A stretch of DNA of 64,000 nt from Mesorhizobium sp. (GCF_017306545.1 NZ_JAFKID010000008.1:117534-181533); one strand, 5' to 3'. Positions 43,728-53,377 are shown, counted from the stretch's first letter. Numbers and translations: made by a program. The notes: generated from the letters alone by a model not told the origin.

Positions 43728-45524
43728 CTATCCGGCGGGCGCTCCGTAGACCGGCGTGTCGAGCCCGGCCACCCGCGCCTTGATCTGGAGCGCGACGAAT
43801 TTCGAATAATAGCGCGACAGCGCAAGGTTGCCGCCGTGGAACCAGAGCCCTTCCTGCGCGGTCGGTTTCCACATGTTGCGCAACTCGCCCTGCCATGGGC
43901 CGGGGTCGCCGCGCGTACCGGAGCCGAGGCCCCAGCAGGGGCCGATGCGGTCGGCAGCCTCGCGCGAGACGATCCCGGCCACCGTCTCGTGCATGGAATG
44001 GTAGCCGATGCAGGCGATGACGGCATCGGCATGGATTTCCTCGCCGTCGTCCATGACGACGCCGGCGGGCGTCAGGGAGCGGATATCCTGCCCGCTCTTG
44101 ACCCTTATCTTGCCGTCCATGATCAGGTCGCTGGCGCCGACGTCGATATAGTAGCCCGAGCCCGTCCGGTAGGCCTTCATCAAGAGGCCCGTCTCGTCGT
44201 GGCCGAAATCGAGCAGGAAGCCGCTCTCGCCGAGCCTGCGGTAGAAATCGCGGTCGCGCGCGCGGATGCGGTCGTAGAGCGCCTTCTGCCCCGCCGGCAC
44301 CAGCGCGAAAGGCATGGAGGCCGTCAGCGTGTCGGCCTTCTCGACCGTTATACCGCGCTCGACTGCGCGCTCCGAATAAGTCTCGAAACCGACCTCCATC
44401 AGCGTGCCGGAGCGCACGACGGTCGTCGGCGAACGCTGTATCATGGTGACGTTGGCGCCCGCTTCCCACAAGTCGACGGCGACGTCGTGGGCGGAACTCG
44501 CCGCGCCGATGACGACGCAATTCTTGCCGCGGAAGCGGCTTCCGTCGTTGTAGCGGCTGGAATGCAGGATCTCTCCGGCAAACAGCTCCATGTCCGGCAG
44601 CTCGACCGCGCGCGGCGGCCCGTAGGCTCCCGTCGCGAAGACAAGCTGCCTGGGCTTTACAACGATGCGCTCGCCCGCGCGGTCCAGCTCGACCGTCCAG
44701 AGGCCTTCGCCGGCGTCGTAGGAGGCCGAGACACAGCGCGTGGAGGTCCAGTAGTCGAGCTCCATCACCTTCACATACATTTCCAGCCAGTCGCCCATCT
44801 TGTCCTTGGGCGTGAACACCGGCCAGTGCTCGGGAAAAGGAATGTAGGGCAGGTGATCGTACCAGACCGGATCATGCAGCACGAGCGAGCGGTAGCGCCG
44901 GCGCCAGGAATCGCCAGCCCGCTCGTTCTGTTCGACGATGAGCGTCGGCACGTCGAGCTGTTTCAGACGGGCGCCGAGCGCGATGCCGCCCTGTCCGCCG
45001 CCGATGATGAGGCATTCCGGCTGCCGGCTGGTGCCGAGCTCGGCCTGCCAGCGCCGTCGTTTCTCCGACCATGTCTCGCGGTCGGGATCGGCCTTGTGGC
45101 GGACGCCGAGCGAGCGTGTCGCGCCCTTCTTCTCGGGAAACGCCTTCAGGTCCTTGACCGCGGTGAACATCGTCCAGCAGCGGCCGCCGCGCAGTCTCAT
45201 GATGCCTTCGCAGCGGGCGACCGCGGTCTCGAAGGTGAACCATGCCTCGATCGTGTCACCGTCAACCGAAGGCTCGCTCGAAACATGCCACTCTGTCGGC
45301 GAGGCGGACGCGAGCGACGCCTCCAGCATGGCGACGACCGCGGCGCGGCCTTCCATGGTCTTTATGTTCCAGGTGAAGGCGAGCAGGTCGCGCCAGTAGC
45401 AGTCTTCCAGGAAAAAGTCCTCGACCGCCTTGCGCGGGCTTTCGGCAAGCATCGCCGAAAAACGCGCGAGCCATGTTTCCGCGATCTCGGACGGTGCTGT
45501 ATTCGGCATCAGCCAGTCTCCCAT
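43728..45524 (-). CDS. Flavin-containing monooxygenase with N-terminal NTF2-like domain
   Basis: A 598-residue protein in two parts. Residues 1 to about 140 form an NTF2/SnoaL-like domain (FFLEDCYWRDLLAFTWNIKTMEG). The rest is an FMO/Baeyer-Villiger-type flavoprotein: FAD motif CLIIGGGQGGIALGARLK, NADPH motif CVVIGAASSAHDVAVDLWEAGANV (Ala in place of a Gly), and the late DAVIACIGYHS. It is probably cytosolic and oxygenates a small organic substrate. The ATG at 45524 has an AGGTGG site before it; ATG at 45509 is possible. Confidence 0.88.
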   Translation of the reverse strand: MGDWLMPNTAPSEIAETWLARFSAMLAESPRKAVEDFFLEDCYWRDLLAFTWNIKTMEGRAAVVAMLEASLASASPTEWHVSSEPSVDGDTIEAWFTFETAVARCEGIMRLRGGRCWTMFTAVKDLKAFPEKKGATRSLGVRHKADPDRETWSEKRRRWQAELGTSRQPECLIIGGGQGGIALGARLKQLDVPTLIVEQNERAGDSWRRRYRSLVLHDPVWYDHLPYIPFPEHWPVFTPKDKMGDWLEMYVKVMELDYWTSTRCVSASYDAGEGLWTVELDRAGERIVVKPRQLVFATGAYGPPRAVELPDMELFAGEILHSSRYNDGSRFRGKNCVVIGAASSAHDVAVDLWEAGANVTMIQRSPTTVVRSGTLMEVGFETYSERAVERGITVEKADTLTASMPFALVPAGQKALYDRIRARDRDFYRRLGESGFLLDFGHDETGLLMKAYRTGSGYYIDVGASDLIMDGKIRVKSGQDIRSLTPAGVVMDDGEEIHADAVIACIGYHSMHETVAGIVSREAADRIGPCWGLGSGTRGDPGPWQGELRNMWKPTAQEGLWFHGGNLALSRYYSKFVALQIKARVAGLDTPVYGAPAG

Positions 45525-45778
45525 GAAATCCACCTGTCGGCTGCGACCGATATGCAGGGCAATTGCAGCTTGGCTTCCCGCTCCCCGCAATTCAAGCAGG
45601 AAGAGCGGCCGGCGCGCAGGAAGTGCTGGCAATCATACCGGAGGGCAAATGACCAATAGAAGCCTCAGGCGTTTGTTTCTCCTGAACAATGGCAGGTATG
45701 GCTTCGGCCTGGTGGGTCGCATGGGAAACACCGACACAACAAGGCGGCCCGTCGTTCCTGCCCTGGAGCCGATCACGC

Positions 45779-46645
45779 CTATGGCTCCGCCAGGCTGCGA
45801 CGGTGACGGACGATTTCGCCGCCCACGGCTTCGGCCACGCTCACCACCCGACGCGAGGCGGCGAGGTCGGCATGAGTGACCAGAAGGATAGGCCTCTGCA
45901 TCGGCTCGCCGCCAGGCAAGCGGTCGGTGAGGAGTTGCAGCCCGGCATCCCGTGCAACGAGATGCGGCAGGACCGCAACGCCGATGCCGCACCGCACGGC
46001 CTGGGTCTGGCCGGGCAGCGTGTTTACCGCCAGCCTTGGCGCATGCTGCCCTTCGAAAGCCTCGCTCCATTTTAGCAAGGTTCCAAGACTTGCCGCCTCC
46101 GGCCAGGTTATCATGCGGCCCGGCCTGCTTCCGTCAGGCGGGCCATAGAGGCCGAAGCCCATCGTTGCCAGCTGGCGCACACGCAGATGCCCGCGCTCGG
46201 GCCGCACCATGCGCAGCGCCAGGTCGGCGTCGTGACGGTGCATGTTGATCGTCGCCGTTGAAAACAGGATTTCCACATCCAGCCCCGGATTGGCGCCCAG
46301 CAGCGGCGCGAGCGCCGGCACGATGAGCGGCGCGACCAGGCTTTCTATGCTGGTCAGCCGCACCACGCCGCGGATCTCGGCATGATCGGATGCCTCCTGC
46401 CGCATTTCCAGCATGGCCAGTTCCACCGCTTCGGCGCGTGAGATCATGGTCTCGCCCTGGTCGGTCAACATGTAGCCGGTCTGGGTGCGCAAAAAGAGCG
46501 GCAGGCCGAGCGCATGCTCCATCCTCTCGATCCGGCGGGAAACCGTTGCCACGCCGGTCCTGAGTTGCCGGGCCGCGCCGGACAGCGTTCCCTCGCGCGC
46601 CAGCGCCAGAAAAATGCGGCAGTCGTCCCAGTTCAGATCACTCAT
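45779..46645 (-). CDS. LysR-family transcriptional regulator
   Basis: A 288-residue regulator with the N-terminal helix-turn-helix WDDCRIFLALAREGTLSGAARQLRTGVATVSRRIERMEHALGLPLF, a linker helix, and an effector domain (about 90-285; VRLTSIESLVAPLIVPALAPLLG). The ATG at 46645 follows GGAAGGG by 5 bp; an in-frame ATG 12 bp upstream has no such site. It diverges from the EamA transporter gene, its most likely target. A 254-bp gap (45525-45778) separates it from the monooxygenase downstream and holds no recognised gene. Confidence 0.92.
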   Translation of the reverse strand: MSDLNWDDCRIFLALAREGTLSGAARQLRTGVATVSRRIERMEHALGLPLFLRTQTGYMLTDQGETMISRAEAVELAMLEMRQEASDHAEIRGVVRLTSIESLVAPLIVPALAPLLGANPGLDVEILFSTATINMHRHDADLALRMVRPERGHLRVRQLATMGFGLYGPPDGSRPGRMITWPEAASLGTLLKWSEAFEGQHAPRLAVNTLPGQTQAVRCGIGVAVLPHLVARDAGLQLLTDRLPGGEPMQRPILLVTHADLAASRRVVSVAEAVGGEIVRHRRSLAEP

Positions 46646-46748
46646 ACGCCCTTCCATTTTTGGAAAGCCAATTATTGGGATTCGTCATATCTTAGATGAT
46701 TCCGATAAGGCAATTTGCGTCGGACTCCAATGAGCCAGCGAGGTTGTC
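46646..46748. promoter_or_regulatory. Divergent LysR/EamA control region
   Basis: The 103-bp gap between lysR and the exporter gene holds TCAT-N7-ATGA (46685-46699), a short dyad of the size LysR proteins bind, and TTCCA-TTTT-TGGAA (46652-46665) close to the lysR start. Promoters for both genes should lie here; exact boxes could not be settled. Confidence 0.4.
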
Positions 46749-47705
46749 ATGTCCGTTTCAAGTTTGACCCATGCCCCCGTTTCCCGAAGTGAGGGCGGAG
46801 CGCTCGCTCTCAGCGCCCTTGCGGCGGTGTTTTGGGGAACCAATTTCGAGGCGACGCGGATCGCGCTCGTCAACCTGCCGCCATGGACTGCGGCGGCGGG
46901 GCGCTTTGCCATTGCGGCGGTGGCCATCATGCTGGCGCTCGGCATCGCCAGAGGCATCTCATGGGGCGTGGTGCGGCGCAATCTCGTCGCCATGTTGACG
47001 CTGGGCGTGGTCGGTGTTGCCGGCTTCAATGCCGCCTTGTTCCTCGGTATGGAGACATCGAGCCCAGTGACCGCGGCGCTCATCATGGGCACCAGTCCGT
47101 TGACCACCAACCTTCTCGAATCGGTCCTGCTGCGGCAACTGCCGTCGGCGCGCGCACTTGCGGGAATGGCGATCAGCCTTGTCGGCGTCGCGCTGACGGT
47201 GGGTGCCTTCTCCGGTACGCATTTTGCGTCGGGCGATCTGCTGATTTTGCTCGGCAGCCTCGCATGGGCGCTATACACGATCGGCTGCCGCCGTTGGGTC
47301 CGCGAGGCGACGCCACTTGAAACTTCCGCATGGACAATGCTCGTCGGCGCGGTGGCCCTCGGGCTCGCGGCCTTCCTGGTGGAAGCACCGGTCGCTACCC
47401 TTGCTCATGCGCCTGCCATCGCCTGGGTATCGATCCTTTGGATGGCCTTGGTCGGATCGGTGCTGGCCTATATTTTCTGGCAGGTGGGCATCGCGCGGCG
47501 TGGACCAGGCGCTACGTCGGTGTTGTTCAACCTGGTACCGGTTTCGGCACTTGTCGTGGCAGCCGTATTCGGCCGGACGCCGGACGTGACCCAGATTGCC
47601 GGCGTCGCGGTCGCCATCTTCGGCATCATGCTGGCCAGCGGCAAACTGCCAAGTGTGTCATTCGCGCGGCTTTCCCGCCGGCCGGCATCCCGCGCAACCC
47701 GGTAG
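46749..47705 (+). CDS. EamA-family (DMT superfamily) transporter
   Basis: A 318-residue integral membrane protein with ten predicted helices in two EamA repeats. Repeat 1 has AALAAVFWGTNFEATRIALVNLPPWTAAAGRFAIAAVAIMLALG and TAALIMGTSPLTTNLLES; repeat 2 begins GDLLILLGSLAWALYTIGCRRW. Family members export amino acids or other metabolites. It is controlled most simply by the divergent LysR protein. A basic C-terminal tail (about 15 residues) follows the last helix. Confidence 0.92.
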   Translation: MSVSSLTHAPVSRSEGGALALSALAAVFWGTNFEATRIALVNLPPWTAAAGRFAIAAVAIMLALGIARGISWGVVRRNLVAMLTLGVVGVAGFNAALFLGMETSSPVTAALIMGTSPLTTNLLESVLLRQLPSARALAGMAISLVGVALTVGAFSGTHFASGDLLILLGSLAWALYTIGCRRWVREATPLETSAWTMLVGAVALGLAAFLVEAPVATLAHAPAIAWVSILWMALVGSVLAYIFWQVGIARRGPGATSVLFNLVPVSALVVAAVFGRTPDVTQIAGVAVAIFGIMLASGKLPSVSFARLSRRPASRATR

Positions 47706-47842
47706 ACCGGATCAGTGATACGAAGGGAATGCCGATCCCAAGAAGATCGGCGTTCCCCGAGGAAGCCCGCTGCCGGAATTGCCGGAGACGGCGCGGAAGA
47801 ACTCGTGATCTTCATGGCGGGGCGCCCAATCGCCCATTTCGC

Positions 47843-49276
47843 TCAACTCGACAAACGGATCGCCGCGACCGATTGCGGCGGCATCTCGACGTCGAGGCTC
47901 AGCGTGCCGGCGTTTCCCGTAACGGCAAGCGGCTCGCTGCGAAGTTGCGACAGACCTTTCAGCTCGTCGACCGTTTTCGGGCTTAGATAGTCAGGCTTGC
48001 CCAGTTGTTCCCAGTGTCGCTTGGCGTTGGCGTGCTCGAGGTCGATCCGCCGAATGGAAGCCGTCGTTGCGGACGGCGCGGACTTGAGCGTGAAGGAAAC
48101 CTGCTGCGTCCCGATCGGATGGCGCGGCAGGGCGAAATTGGTCAGCATGAGCGTGAACTGCCCGTCGCCGCGCACGAGCCAGGCATCGACGGTCTCATGG
48201 CTTCCTTCGACCGGCAGCATTTGCGTGCCCAGATCATGCAGCAATTGGAAGGCACGGTAGGCGGGCTTGGCAATGCCGTGGATGTTCAACAGCCCGAACC
48301 CGCCGTGGAACGGTACTGAAGGAAAATAGTTCTCCTCGAAAATGTCCGAGAACGTCCAGTAGCTGTAACCCTGCACCAGCCCGTTCGCTTCCAGCACTGT
48401 CTTGACGATGAAGGCCGCGGCATACGGGTCGTCGTGCATGAAATCGCGCGGGTTCGAGGACGTGCACCACTCCGTATAATAAAGCGGCAGGTCGCCTGCC
48501 TGCCGGCGCGCGTTGCGCGCCTCGTCGCGCAACGCGCTGCGGCGGCTCGCGGCCAGTTGCGCTTCGGTATCGTCGCCCGGCTTTCCGAAATCGTCGGTCG
48601 GATAGTGATGCGTGCTGACGAAATCAGCTGGCAGGCCGTTGGCGCGGCAGAAATTCAGGAAATCCTCGATCCAGGCGTTGTCGGCCGTCGCCGGGCCGCC
48701 GACCTTCAAAAGCGGATCGACGCCTTTGACGGCTTCCGCCGTATAGCGATACAGCTCGAAATAGTCGCTCTTTTCGCCGCTGCCGAACGCCGTCAGGTTC
48801 GGTTCGTTCCAGACCTCGAAGAACCAGGCTCGAACTTCCTCCAGGCCATAGCGGTCCACCCAGTGTTGCACCAGCTTTCTGATCAGGACCGCCCATTGCC
48901 CGTAGTCTTTGGGTCGCGAGACGTTGGCGTTGTAATGAAAAACCGTCTGATTGCCCGAGGCCAGTATTGTCGGCATGAAGCTCAGCTCGACGAACGGTTT
49001 CATGCCGATGGACAGCAGGAAATCGAAAATCTGGTCGGTGTTGAAGAACGAATAGAACAAGGTGTCGCCCTCACCGATGAGCGTTCCCATGTCGTCGCTC
49101 AAGATGCTGTGGAACCGCACATGTTTCATGCCGAGTTCGTCATGCGCCTGTTTCATTTGCGCTTGCCAATCGGCCCGTAAGGCCAGCGCCGCGCGGCCGC
49201 TGCCCACCGTGTGTTCCCAGAAATGAGGAAGCTCGGTCGCAGCCGCGTTCGCATCCGCCGAGAATTTAACCGTCAT
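47843..49276 (-). CDS. Glycoside hydrolase family 39 beta-xylosidase-like
   Basis: A 477-residue GH39 enzyme without a signal peptide, thus cytoplasmic. The acid/base Glu is in FFEVWNEPNLTAFG (about residue 161) and the nucleophile Glu in PLYYTEWCTSSNP (about residue 267), both in the expected places. The C-terminal beta domain follows (about 365-477). It probably cleaves xylo- or related oligosaccharides after import. A GGAG site precedes the ATG. The divergent FrcBCA-like importer next door is a natural partner. Confidence 0.9.
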   Translation of the reverse strand: MTVKFSADANAAATELPHFWEHTVGSGRAALALRADWQAQMKQAHDELGMKHVRFHSILSDDMGTLIGEGDTLFYSFFNTDQIFDFLLSIGMKPFVELSFMPTILASGNQTVFHYNANVSRPKDYGQWAVLIRKLVQHWVDRYGLEEVRAWFFEVWNEPNLTAFGSGEKSDYFELYRYTAEAVKGVDPLLKVGGPATADNAWIEDFLNFCRANGLPADFVSTHHYPTDDFGKPGDDTEAQLAASRRSALRDEARNARRQAGDLPLYYTEWCTSSNPRDFMHDDPYAAAFIVKTVLEANGLVQGYSYWTFSDIFEENYFPSVPFHGGFGLLNIHGIAKPAYRAFQLLHDLGTQMLPVEGSHETVDAWLVRGDGQFTLMLTNFALPRHPIGTQQVSFTLKSAPSATTASIRRIDLEHANAKRHWEQLGKPDYLSPKTVDELKGLSQLRSEPLAVTGNAGTLSLDVEMPPQSVAAIRLSS

Positions 49277-49527
49277 GAACGTCGCTCCTCTATGCGGTCA
49301 GGGTCAGGAACCTCGCCTTCGGCCGAAGTCGGCCTTGCGCGCCATCTTCCCGTCGCCAGCCCTATGAAATTCTTCCGCGGGGGCGATCCCGGCACCGTTG
49401 CTCTCGACGTAATGCTTCGCCGTCTCGGCGCTGCCTGACCGAGCGCGACCGCAACGCCGCACCCGATACCGGAACGGGCGCCGGTTGCGAGCGCTTTCTG
49501 GCGAGCCAAAGACTTATGATCGGACAT
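49273..49527 (-). pseudogene. Remnant of a short-chain dehydrogenase gene
   Basis: The first 33 codons read MSDHKSLARQKALATGARSGIGCGVAVALGQA, which matches the start of SDR glucose-1-dehydrogenase-like enzymes with the TGxxxGIG cofactor motif. After that the frame loses SDR character, while another frame gives AETAKHYVESNGAG, as expected after a frameshift and loss of most of the body. The remaining open frame ends by an ATGA overlap on the GH39 start. No Ser-Tyr-Lys catalytic region survives. An intact SDR probably once stood upstream of GH39. Confidence 0.65.
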
Positions 49528-49927
49528 GCGATTCGTCGAAGAGGAGGGAGAAGATTACCGTTGATGTCGCAAAAATAGCCGCCATAAAAACGCACAAGTT
49601 CAGCAGACGGTTCGATCTTTTCCACCACATCCAGGTAACGTTGAATAAAATATTCGTGATGACTGACGGCGGTACTCCGCCCTGGCCGTCGGGAGCGGCC
49701 CTGTTATCCGGATTTCGACCTATCAAACGGATGACCGGTGCCTTGACGGCGGGCCGCCAGGCGGATGTGTTCAAAAACAAGTCATCGCCTGAAAGCGCCC
49801 TACTAAACCGCGCAGGCAAGACTAGTTACATTCCCGGCACCGTGAAAACGCCCCTCACCACAAGCTGCGTCGGCAAAACCGGCAAAGTATTGCGCAGGAG
49901 AATACAAACCAACGCAAGGAGATTGCC
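49528..49927. other. Intergenic control region, no gene recognised
   Basis: A 400-bp gap between the SDR remnant and the divergent importer. Open frames here are short and lack family resemblance. It should hold the promoter of the importer and of the GH39 transcript. The binding-protein gene has an AAGGAG-type site (CAAGGAG, about 49916-49922) before its ATG. Confidence 0.6.
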
Positions 49928-51025
49928 ATGACCATCCGGGATCCAGACAGCAAGGTCGTCGTAGAGAAGGACTTTGCAACGACGCGCCGCACAGTATTGC
50001 AGGCCGCATTGGGTACGGGCGGCGTGGCGTCGCTCATGGCGCTCGGCGCGTTGCCGGCGCTTGGCGCCGAAGACGGCAAGACCGGCGATTTTCCCAAGCA
50101 CAAGCCCTGGAAATTCGCTTTCGTGAACCACGTCACGACCAACCCGTTCTTCGTGCCGACCCAATATGGCATCGCCGACGCATGCGCCCTGCTGGGCTGC
50201 ACCTATCAATGGACGGGCTCGCAGAAATCCATTGCCTCGGAGATGGTCAACGCCATGAATACGGCCATCGCCGCCGGCGTGGACGGCATCGCCGTCTGCC
50301 TCGTTGACGAACATGCTTTCAACGATCCCGTCAAGAAGGCGATGCAGGCCGGTATCCCGGTCTTCGCCTACAATGCCGACGCCAAGGACAACGGGCGGCT
50401 GGCCTATATCGGGCAGGATCTTTATCTCGCCGGCAAGGCACTGGGCGAACGCATCGTCGGCCTGGTCGACGAAGGCGAGGTCGTCGGTTTCATCGCGACG
50501 CCCGGCCAGCTCAACATCCAGCCTCGCCTCGACGGCGCCGCCGACGCGATCAAGGCTTCGGGCAAGAAGATCACTTTCAGCCAGATCGCCAGCGGCCCGA
50601 CCGTCAACGAGGAAGTGTCGGCGGTCGACGCCTATTATGTCGGCCATAAGGATGTGAAGGGCATGTTCGCCGTCGATGCCGGCAGCACCATGGCGGTCGG
50701 CAAGGCAATGGAAAAATACGGATTGCATGCCAAGGGCGTGCGCGCCGGCGGCTTCGACTTGCTGCCCGGAACGCTCGACGCCATCGATGCCGGCCATCTC
50801 GATTTTACCATCGACCAGCAGCCCTATCTGCAAGGCTTCTATACCGTCATGGAGATGTTCCTGTTCCAGATGTCGGGCGGCCTGAGCGGTCCGGCCGACA
50901 TCAACACCGGCCTGAAGTTCATCGCCAAGAACAGCGTCCAGCCTTACCTCAAGACGAAAAGCCGCTACGAAGGCAACGCCAGCGCGCAAGAGCTGGTCGA
51001 ACGCACAGGTCCGATCGGCGGTTGA
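49928..51025 (+). CDS. Sugar ABC transporter substrate-binding protein (FrcB/RbsB-like, Tat-type signal)
   Basis: A 365-residue periplasmic protein with a twin-arginine-like signal (DFATTRRTVLQAALGTGG) and cleavage near GALPALGA (about residue 46). The mature part is a type-1 periplasmic fold: KPWKFAFVNHVTTNPFFVPTQYGIADACALLG, AGVDGIAVCLVDEHAFNDPVKKAMQAGIPVFAYNADA. It is followed by a permease and single-domain ATPase in the B-C-A order of rhizobial frcBCA. Proximity to the xylosidase-like gene suggests a pentose. Confidence 0.9.
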   Translation: MTIRDPDSKVVVEKDFATTRRTVLQAALGTGGVASLMALGALPALGAEDGKTGDFPKHKPWKFAFVNHVTTNPFFVPTQYGIADACALLGCTYQWTGSQKSIASEMVNAMNTAIAAGVDGIAVCLVDEHAFNDPVKKAMQAGIPVFAYNADAKDNGRLAYIGQDLYLAGKALGERIVGLVDEGEVVGFIATPGQLNIQPRLDGAADAIKASGKKITFSQIASGPTVNEEVSAVDAYYVGHKDVKGMFAVDAGSTMAVGKAMEKYGLHAKGVRAGGFDLLPGTLDAIDAGHLDFTIDQQPYLQGFYTVMEMFLFQMSGGLSGPADINTGLKFIAKNSVQPYLKTKSRYEGNASAQELVERTGPIGG

Positions 51026-51034
51026 GGTGCCGTG

Positions 51035-52096
51035 ATGGATCAGGAAGGCGGATTCCTCCGGCCACCGGTCGCCGGACGGCGTAGTCGCGGTGGCGAGCGT
51101 GTCGGCGAAGGTGACGCTGCCGCCCCGCGCCCCGGCTTCTGGCGGCGAGCGCTGACGGCTGCGTTCCGTTATCGCGAGGCCAGCATCGTCATCGCCGGCC
51201 TGCTGCTGGTGGTCTATTTCCAGTCCTCCAGCGCCGCCTTCCTGTCTCCGCCAAACCTCGAGAACCTCGTCCAGTTCACCGGTACCACCGCCATCATCGC
51301 GGCTGGCCAGGTGATGGTGCTGGTCTGCGGCGAACTGGACCTGTCCGTGGGCATGGTCTACGCGCTGTCGCCATTCGTGATGTATTTCGCGGCTGCCGCA
51401 GGCGCACCGTCATGGCTGGCCGTGATCGCCGGGCTGGCGGCGGCAGCGCTGGTTGGCCTGATGAACGGCCTCGTCACGACCTTCCTCCTGCTGCCTTCCT
51501 TCGTCACCACGCTCGGCACACTGTTCCTGATCAACGGCTTCACGTTGACGATTTCGGGTGGCTTTCCAGTGCAGCCGCAGGCCGGTGAAGTCTTCTCCTG
51601 GATATTCGGGGCCAACGCCTGGGCGGAACTGGCATGGGCAGTGGCCATTGCCGTCGGGTTGCAATTCGTCCTGAAGAAAACCCGTTGGGGTCTGCACACC
51701 GTGGCGACCGGCGGCAACCCGACGGGCGCGGTCGAAGTCGGCATCAAGGTGCGGGCGATCAAGACCGGCAATTTCGTCCTGTGCAGCATGCTCGGCGGCT
51801 TTGCCGGCATTCTCGACGCTTTCCGCATCGGCTCGATCGATCCGCTGGCTGGCGGCACAGAGATCATGTTCGCGGCCATCGCCTCGGCGGTCATCGGCGG
51901 AACGCTGCTGACGGGTGGGGTGGGGACCATGATTGGCGCCTTCCTGGGCGCACTGGTGCTGGCGATCCTGAAGGACGGCTTCACCCTGCTTGGCGTCAGC
52001 GCCTATACGTTCGACATGATCCTCGGCGCGGCGATCCTGATGACGATGGCGGTCAACATCCGCCTGAACCGGCTGCGCGAACAGGGGGGCGGGTGA
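51035..52096 (+). CDS. Ribose-type ABC transporter permease (FrcC/RbsC-like)
   Basis: A 353-residue membrane protein with a long (about 40 residues) polar, Arg/Gly-rich N-terminal tail, then about ten helices with AGQVMVLVCGELDLSVGMVYAL and AIASAVIGGTLLTGGVGTMIGA. The ATG at 51035 lies 7 bp after GAGG; a GTG one codon earlier is also possible. It starts 9 bp after the binding-protein stop and its own stop overlaps the ATPase ATG (TGATG). Confidence 0.9.
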   Translation: MDQEGGFLRPPVAGRRSRGGERVGEGDAAAPRPGFWRRALTAAFRYREASIVIAGLLLVVYFQSSSAAFLSPPNLENLVQFTGTTAIIAAGQVMVLVCGELDLSVGMVYALSPFVMYFAAAAGAPSWLAVIAGLAAAALVGLMNGLVTTFLLLPSFVTTLGTLFLINGFTLTISGGFPVQPQAGEVFSWIFGANAWAELAWAVAIAVGLQFVLKKTRWGLHTVATGGNPTGAVEVGIKVRAIKTGNFVLCSMLGGFAGILDAFRIGSIDPLAGGTEIMFAAIASAVIGGTLLTGGVGTMIGAFLGALVLAILKDGFTLLGVSAYTFDMILGAAILMTMAVNIRLNRLREQGGG

Positions 52097-52884
52097 TGGA
52101 ACCCACTGGTCGGAGAGAAATCCTGCGCGCCGAACACATCGCCAAGAGTTTCGGGCGGGTTATCGCGCTACGCGACATCAACCTGCGGCTCGACAGGGGC
52201 GAAGTGCTGGGGCTTCTGGGGGACAACGGCGCCGGCAAGTCGACCCTTGTCAAGATATTCACCGGCTACCTCCAGCCGACGAGCGGGCAACTTTATGTCG
52301 ACGGCGCGCCGGTGACGCTGCGTTCGGTCGCGCATGCGCGAAGCCTGGGCGTCGAGGCGGTGTATCAGGATCTGGCGCTTATCAATGAGTTGAACGTCTA
52401 CCGCAACATGTTCCTGCAACGCGAGGCCGTGTTCGGCGGCCCGCTGGGGATTCTCGACGACGCGGCCATGCGGCGGGCGGCGATCGCGCATCTGGAGCGG
52501 ATGGGTGTCAACATTCCGTCGGTGGACGCGGCGGTAGCCAAGCTGTCGGGCGGCCAGCGGCAAGCCATCGCGGTTGCCCGTTCGGTTTACCAGAAGGCGA
52601 ACATCCTGCTTCTCGACGAGCCGACGGCAGCAATGGGGGCCAAGGAATCCGCCATGATTCTCGACGTCATCCAGCAGTTGAAGGAGAACGGCGATATCGG
52701 CATCGTCATCGTGGCGCATAACTACGCCCAGATTTTCGACGTCTGCGACAGGATCAATCTTGTCGAGGGTGGCACCGTCGTCTTCGACAAGTTCACCTCC
52801 GAGACGTCAGTCCAGGAACTGACCGACCTGGTGGTCCAGGAATATCGCAACGCGCGTAACCGCGGCAAAATACCGGCGCCGTAG
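52096..52884 (+). CDS. Sugar ABC transporter ATP-binding protein, single ABC domain (FrcA-like)
   Basis: A 262-residue ATPase: Walker A GDNGAGKST, Q-loop AVYQDLALINELN, signature LSGGQRQAIAVARS, Walker B ILLLDEPTAAMG and switch VIVAHNYAQIFDV (His kept; Asn follows in place of Asp or Arg). It is the half-size type that works as a homodimer with FrcC-like permeases, and ends the three-gene importer operon. Confidence 0.92.
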   Translation: MEPTGRREILRAEHIAKSFGRVIALRDINLRLDRGEVLGLLGDNGAGKSTLVKIFTGYLQPTSGQLYVDGAPVTLRSVAHARSLGVEAVYQDLALINELNVYRNMFLQREAVFGGPLGILDDAAMRRAAIAHLERMGVNIPSVDAAVAKLSGGQRQAIAVARSVYQKANILLLDEPTAAMGAKESAMILDVIQQLKENGDIGIVIVAHNYAQIFDVCDRINLVEGGTVVFDKFTSETSVQELTDLVVQEYRNARNRGKIPAP

Positions 52885-53052
52885 CGAGCGGTCGTCGGCT
52901 GGCGGCTGCCGTCTGCGAACGCGGCCGTGAAAGCGGAGACCAACAGGATCGTAGACCGGTTTTCGACAGTCTCGCGGCCCACAAGACGGACGGGTTTTGG
53001 TTTCTGTCTGCACGATACGGGCGTACCCACCTCGAATATGGGGGGCGGGGCG

Positions 53053-53361
53053 ATGACAGCCATCGAAAACCTAGGAGGTAGCCAGAAGGGCCTAATCCGG
53101 CTGCATTATCTCTGGTACGTGGCGGCGGCGTTGCTGGTGATGATCGTCGCGATCGTTGCCGGGAACGTCTGGTTCCTCAACTGGGTTCACGTCATGAGCG
53201 ATACGGTCCGGCTTCAAGGTCACTTAGTGCTCGGACCCTTCGCCACACGCACTGTGCTTTCGTGGATAGAGGGGGTCTTGGTGGGTCAGCGTGCCCGCAC
53301 TGCAGTGACGCTTGCGCAGGGATTGGGGCGTTGGCGCAACGGCCCTTGGGGTTGGACATAA
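53053..53361 (+). pseudogene. Probable truncated membrane-protein gene
   Basis: A 102-codon frame starting MTAIENLGGSQKGL. The first half looks like a real membrane protein: GLIRLHYLWYVAAALLVMIVAIVAGNVWFLNWVHVM, a helix with aromatic ends. After residue 50 the sequence loses hydrophobic helices and ends WRNGPWGWT. This looks like the N-terminus of a larger multi-helix protein cut by a frameshift or deletion. A G-rich site (GGGGCG) precedes the ATG. It may still encode a one-helix protein; the family is not certain. Confidence 0.4.
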
Positions 53362-53377
53362 GGGAGGACTTGAGACG

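Noticed and set aside
45649-45879. Short plus-strand frame with a GGAGG site before ATG (MTNRSLRRLFLL...)
   Set aside because: It has a good ribosome site but no recognisable family, becomes Arg/Pro-rich and overlaps the lysR 3' end in antisense; treated as chance.
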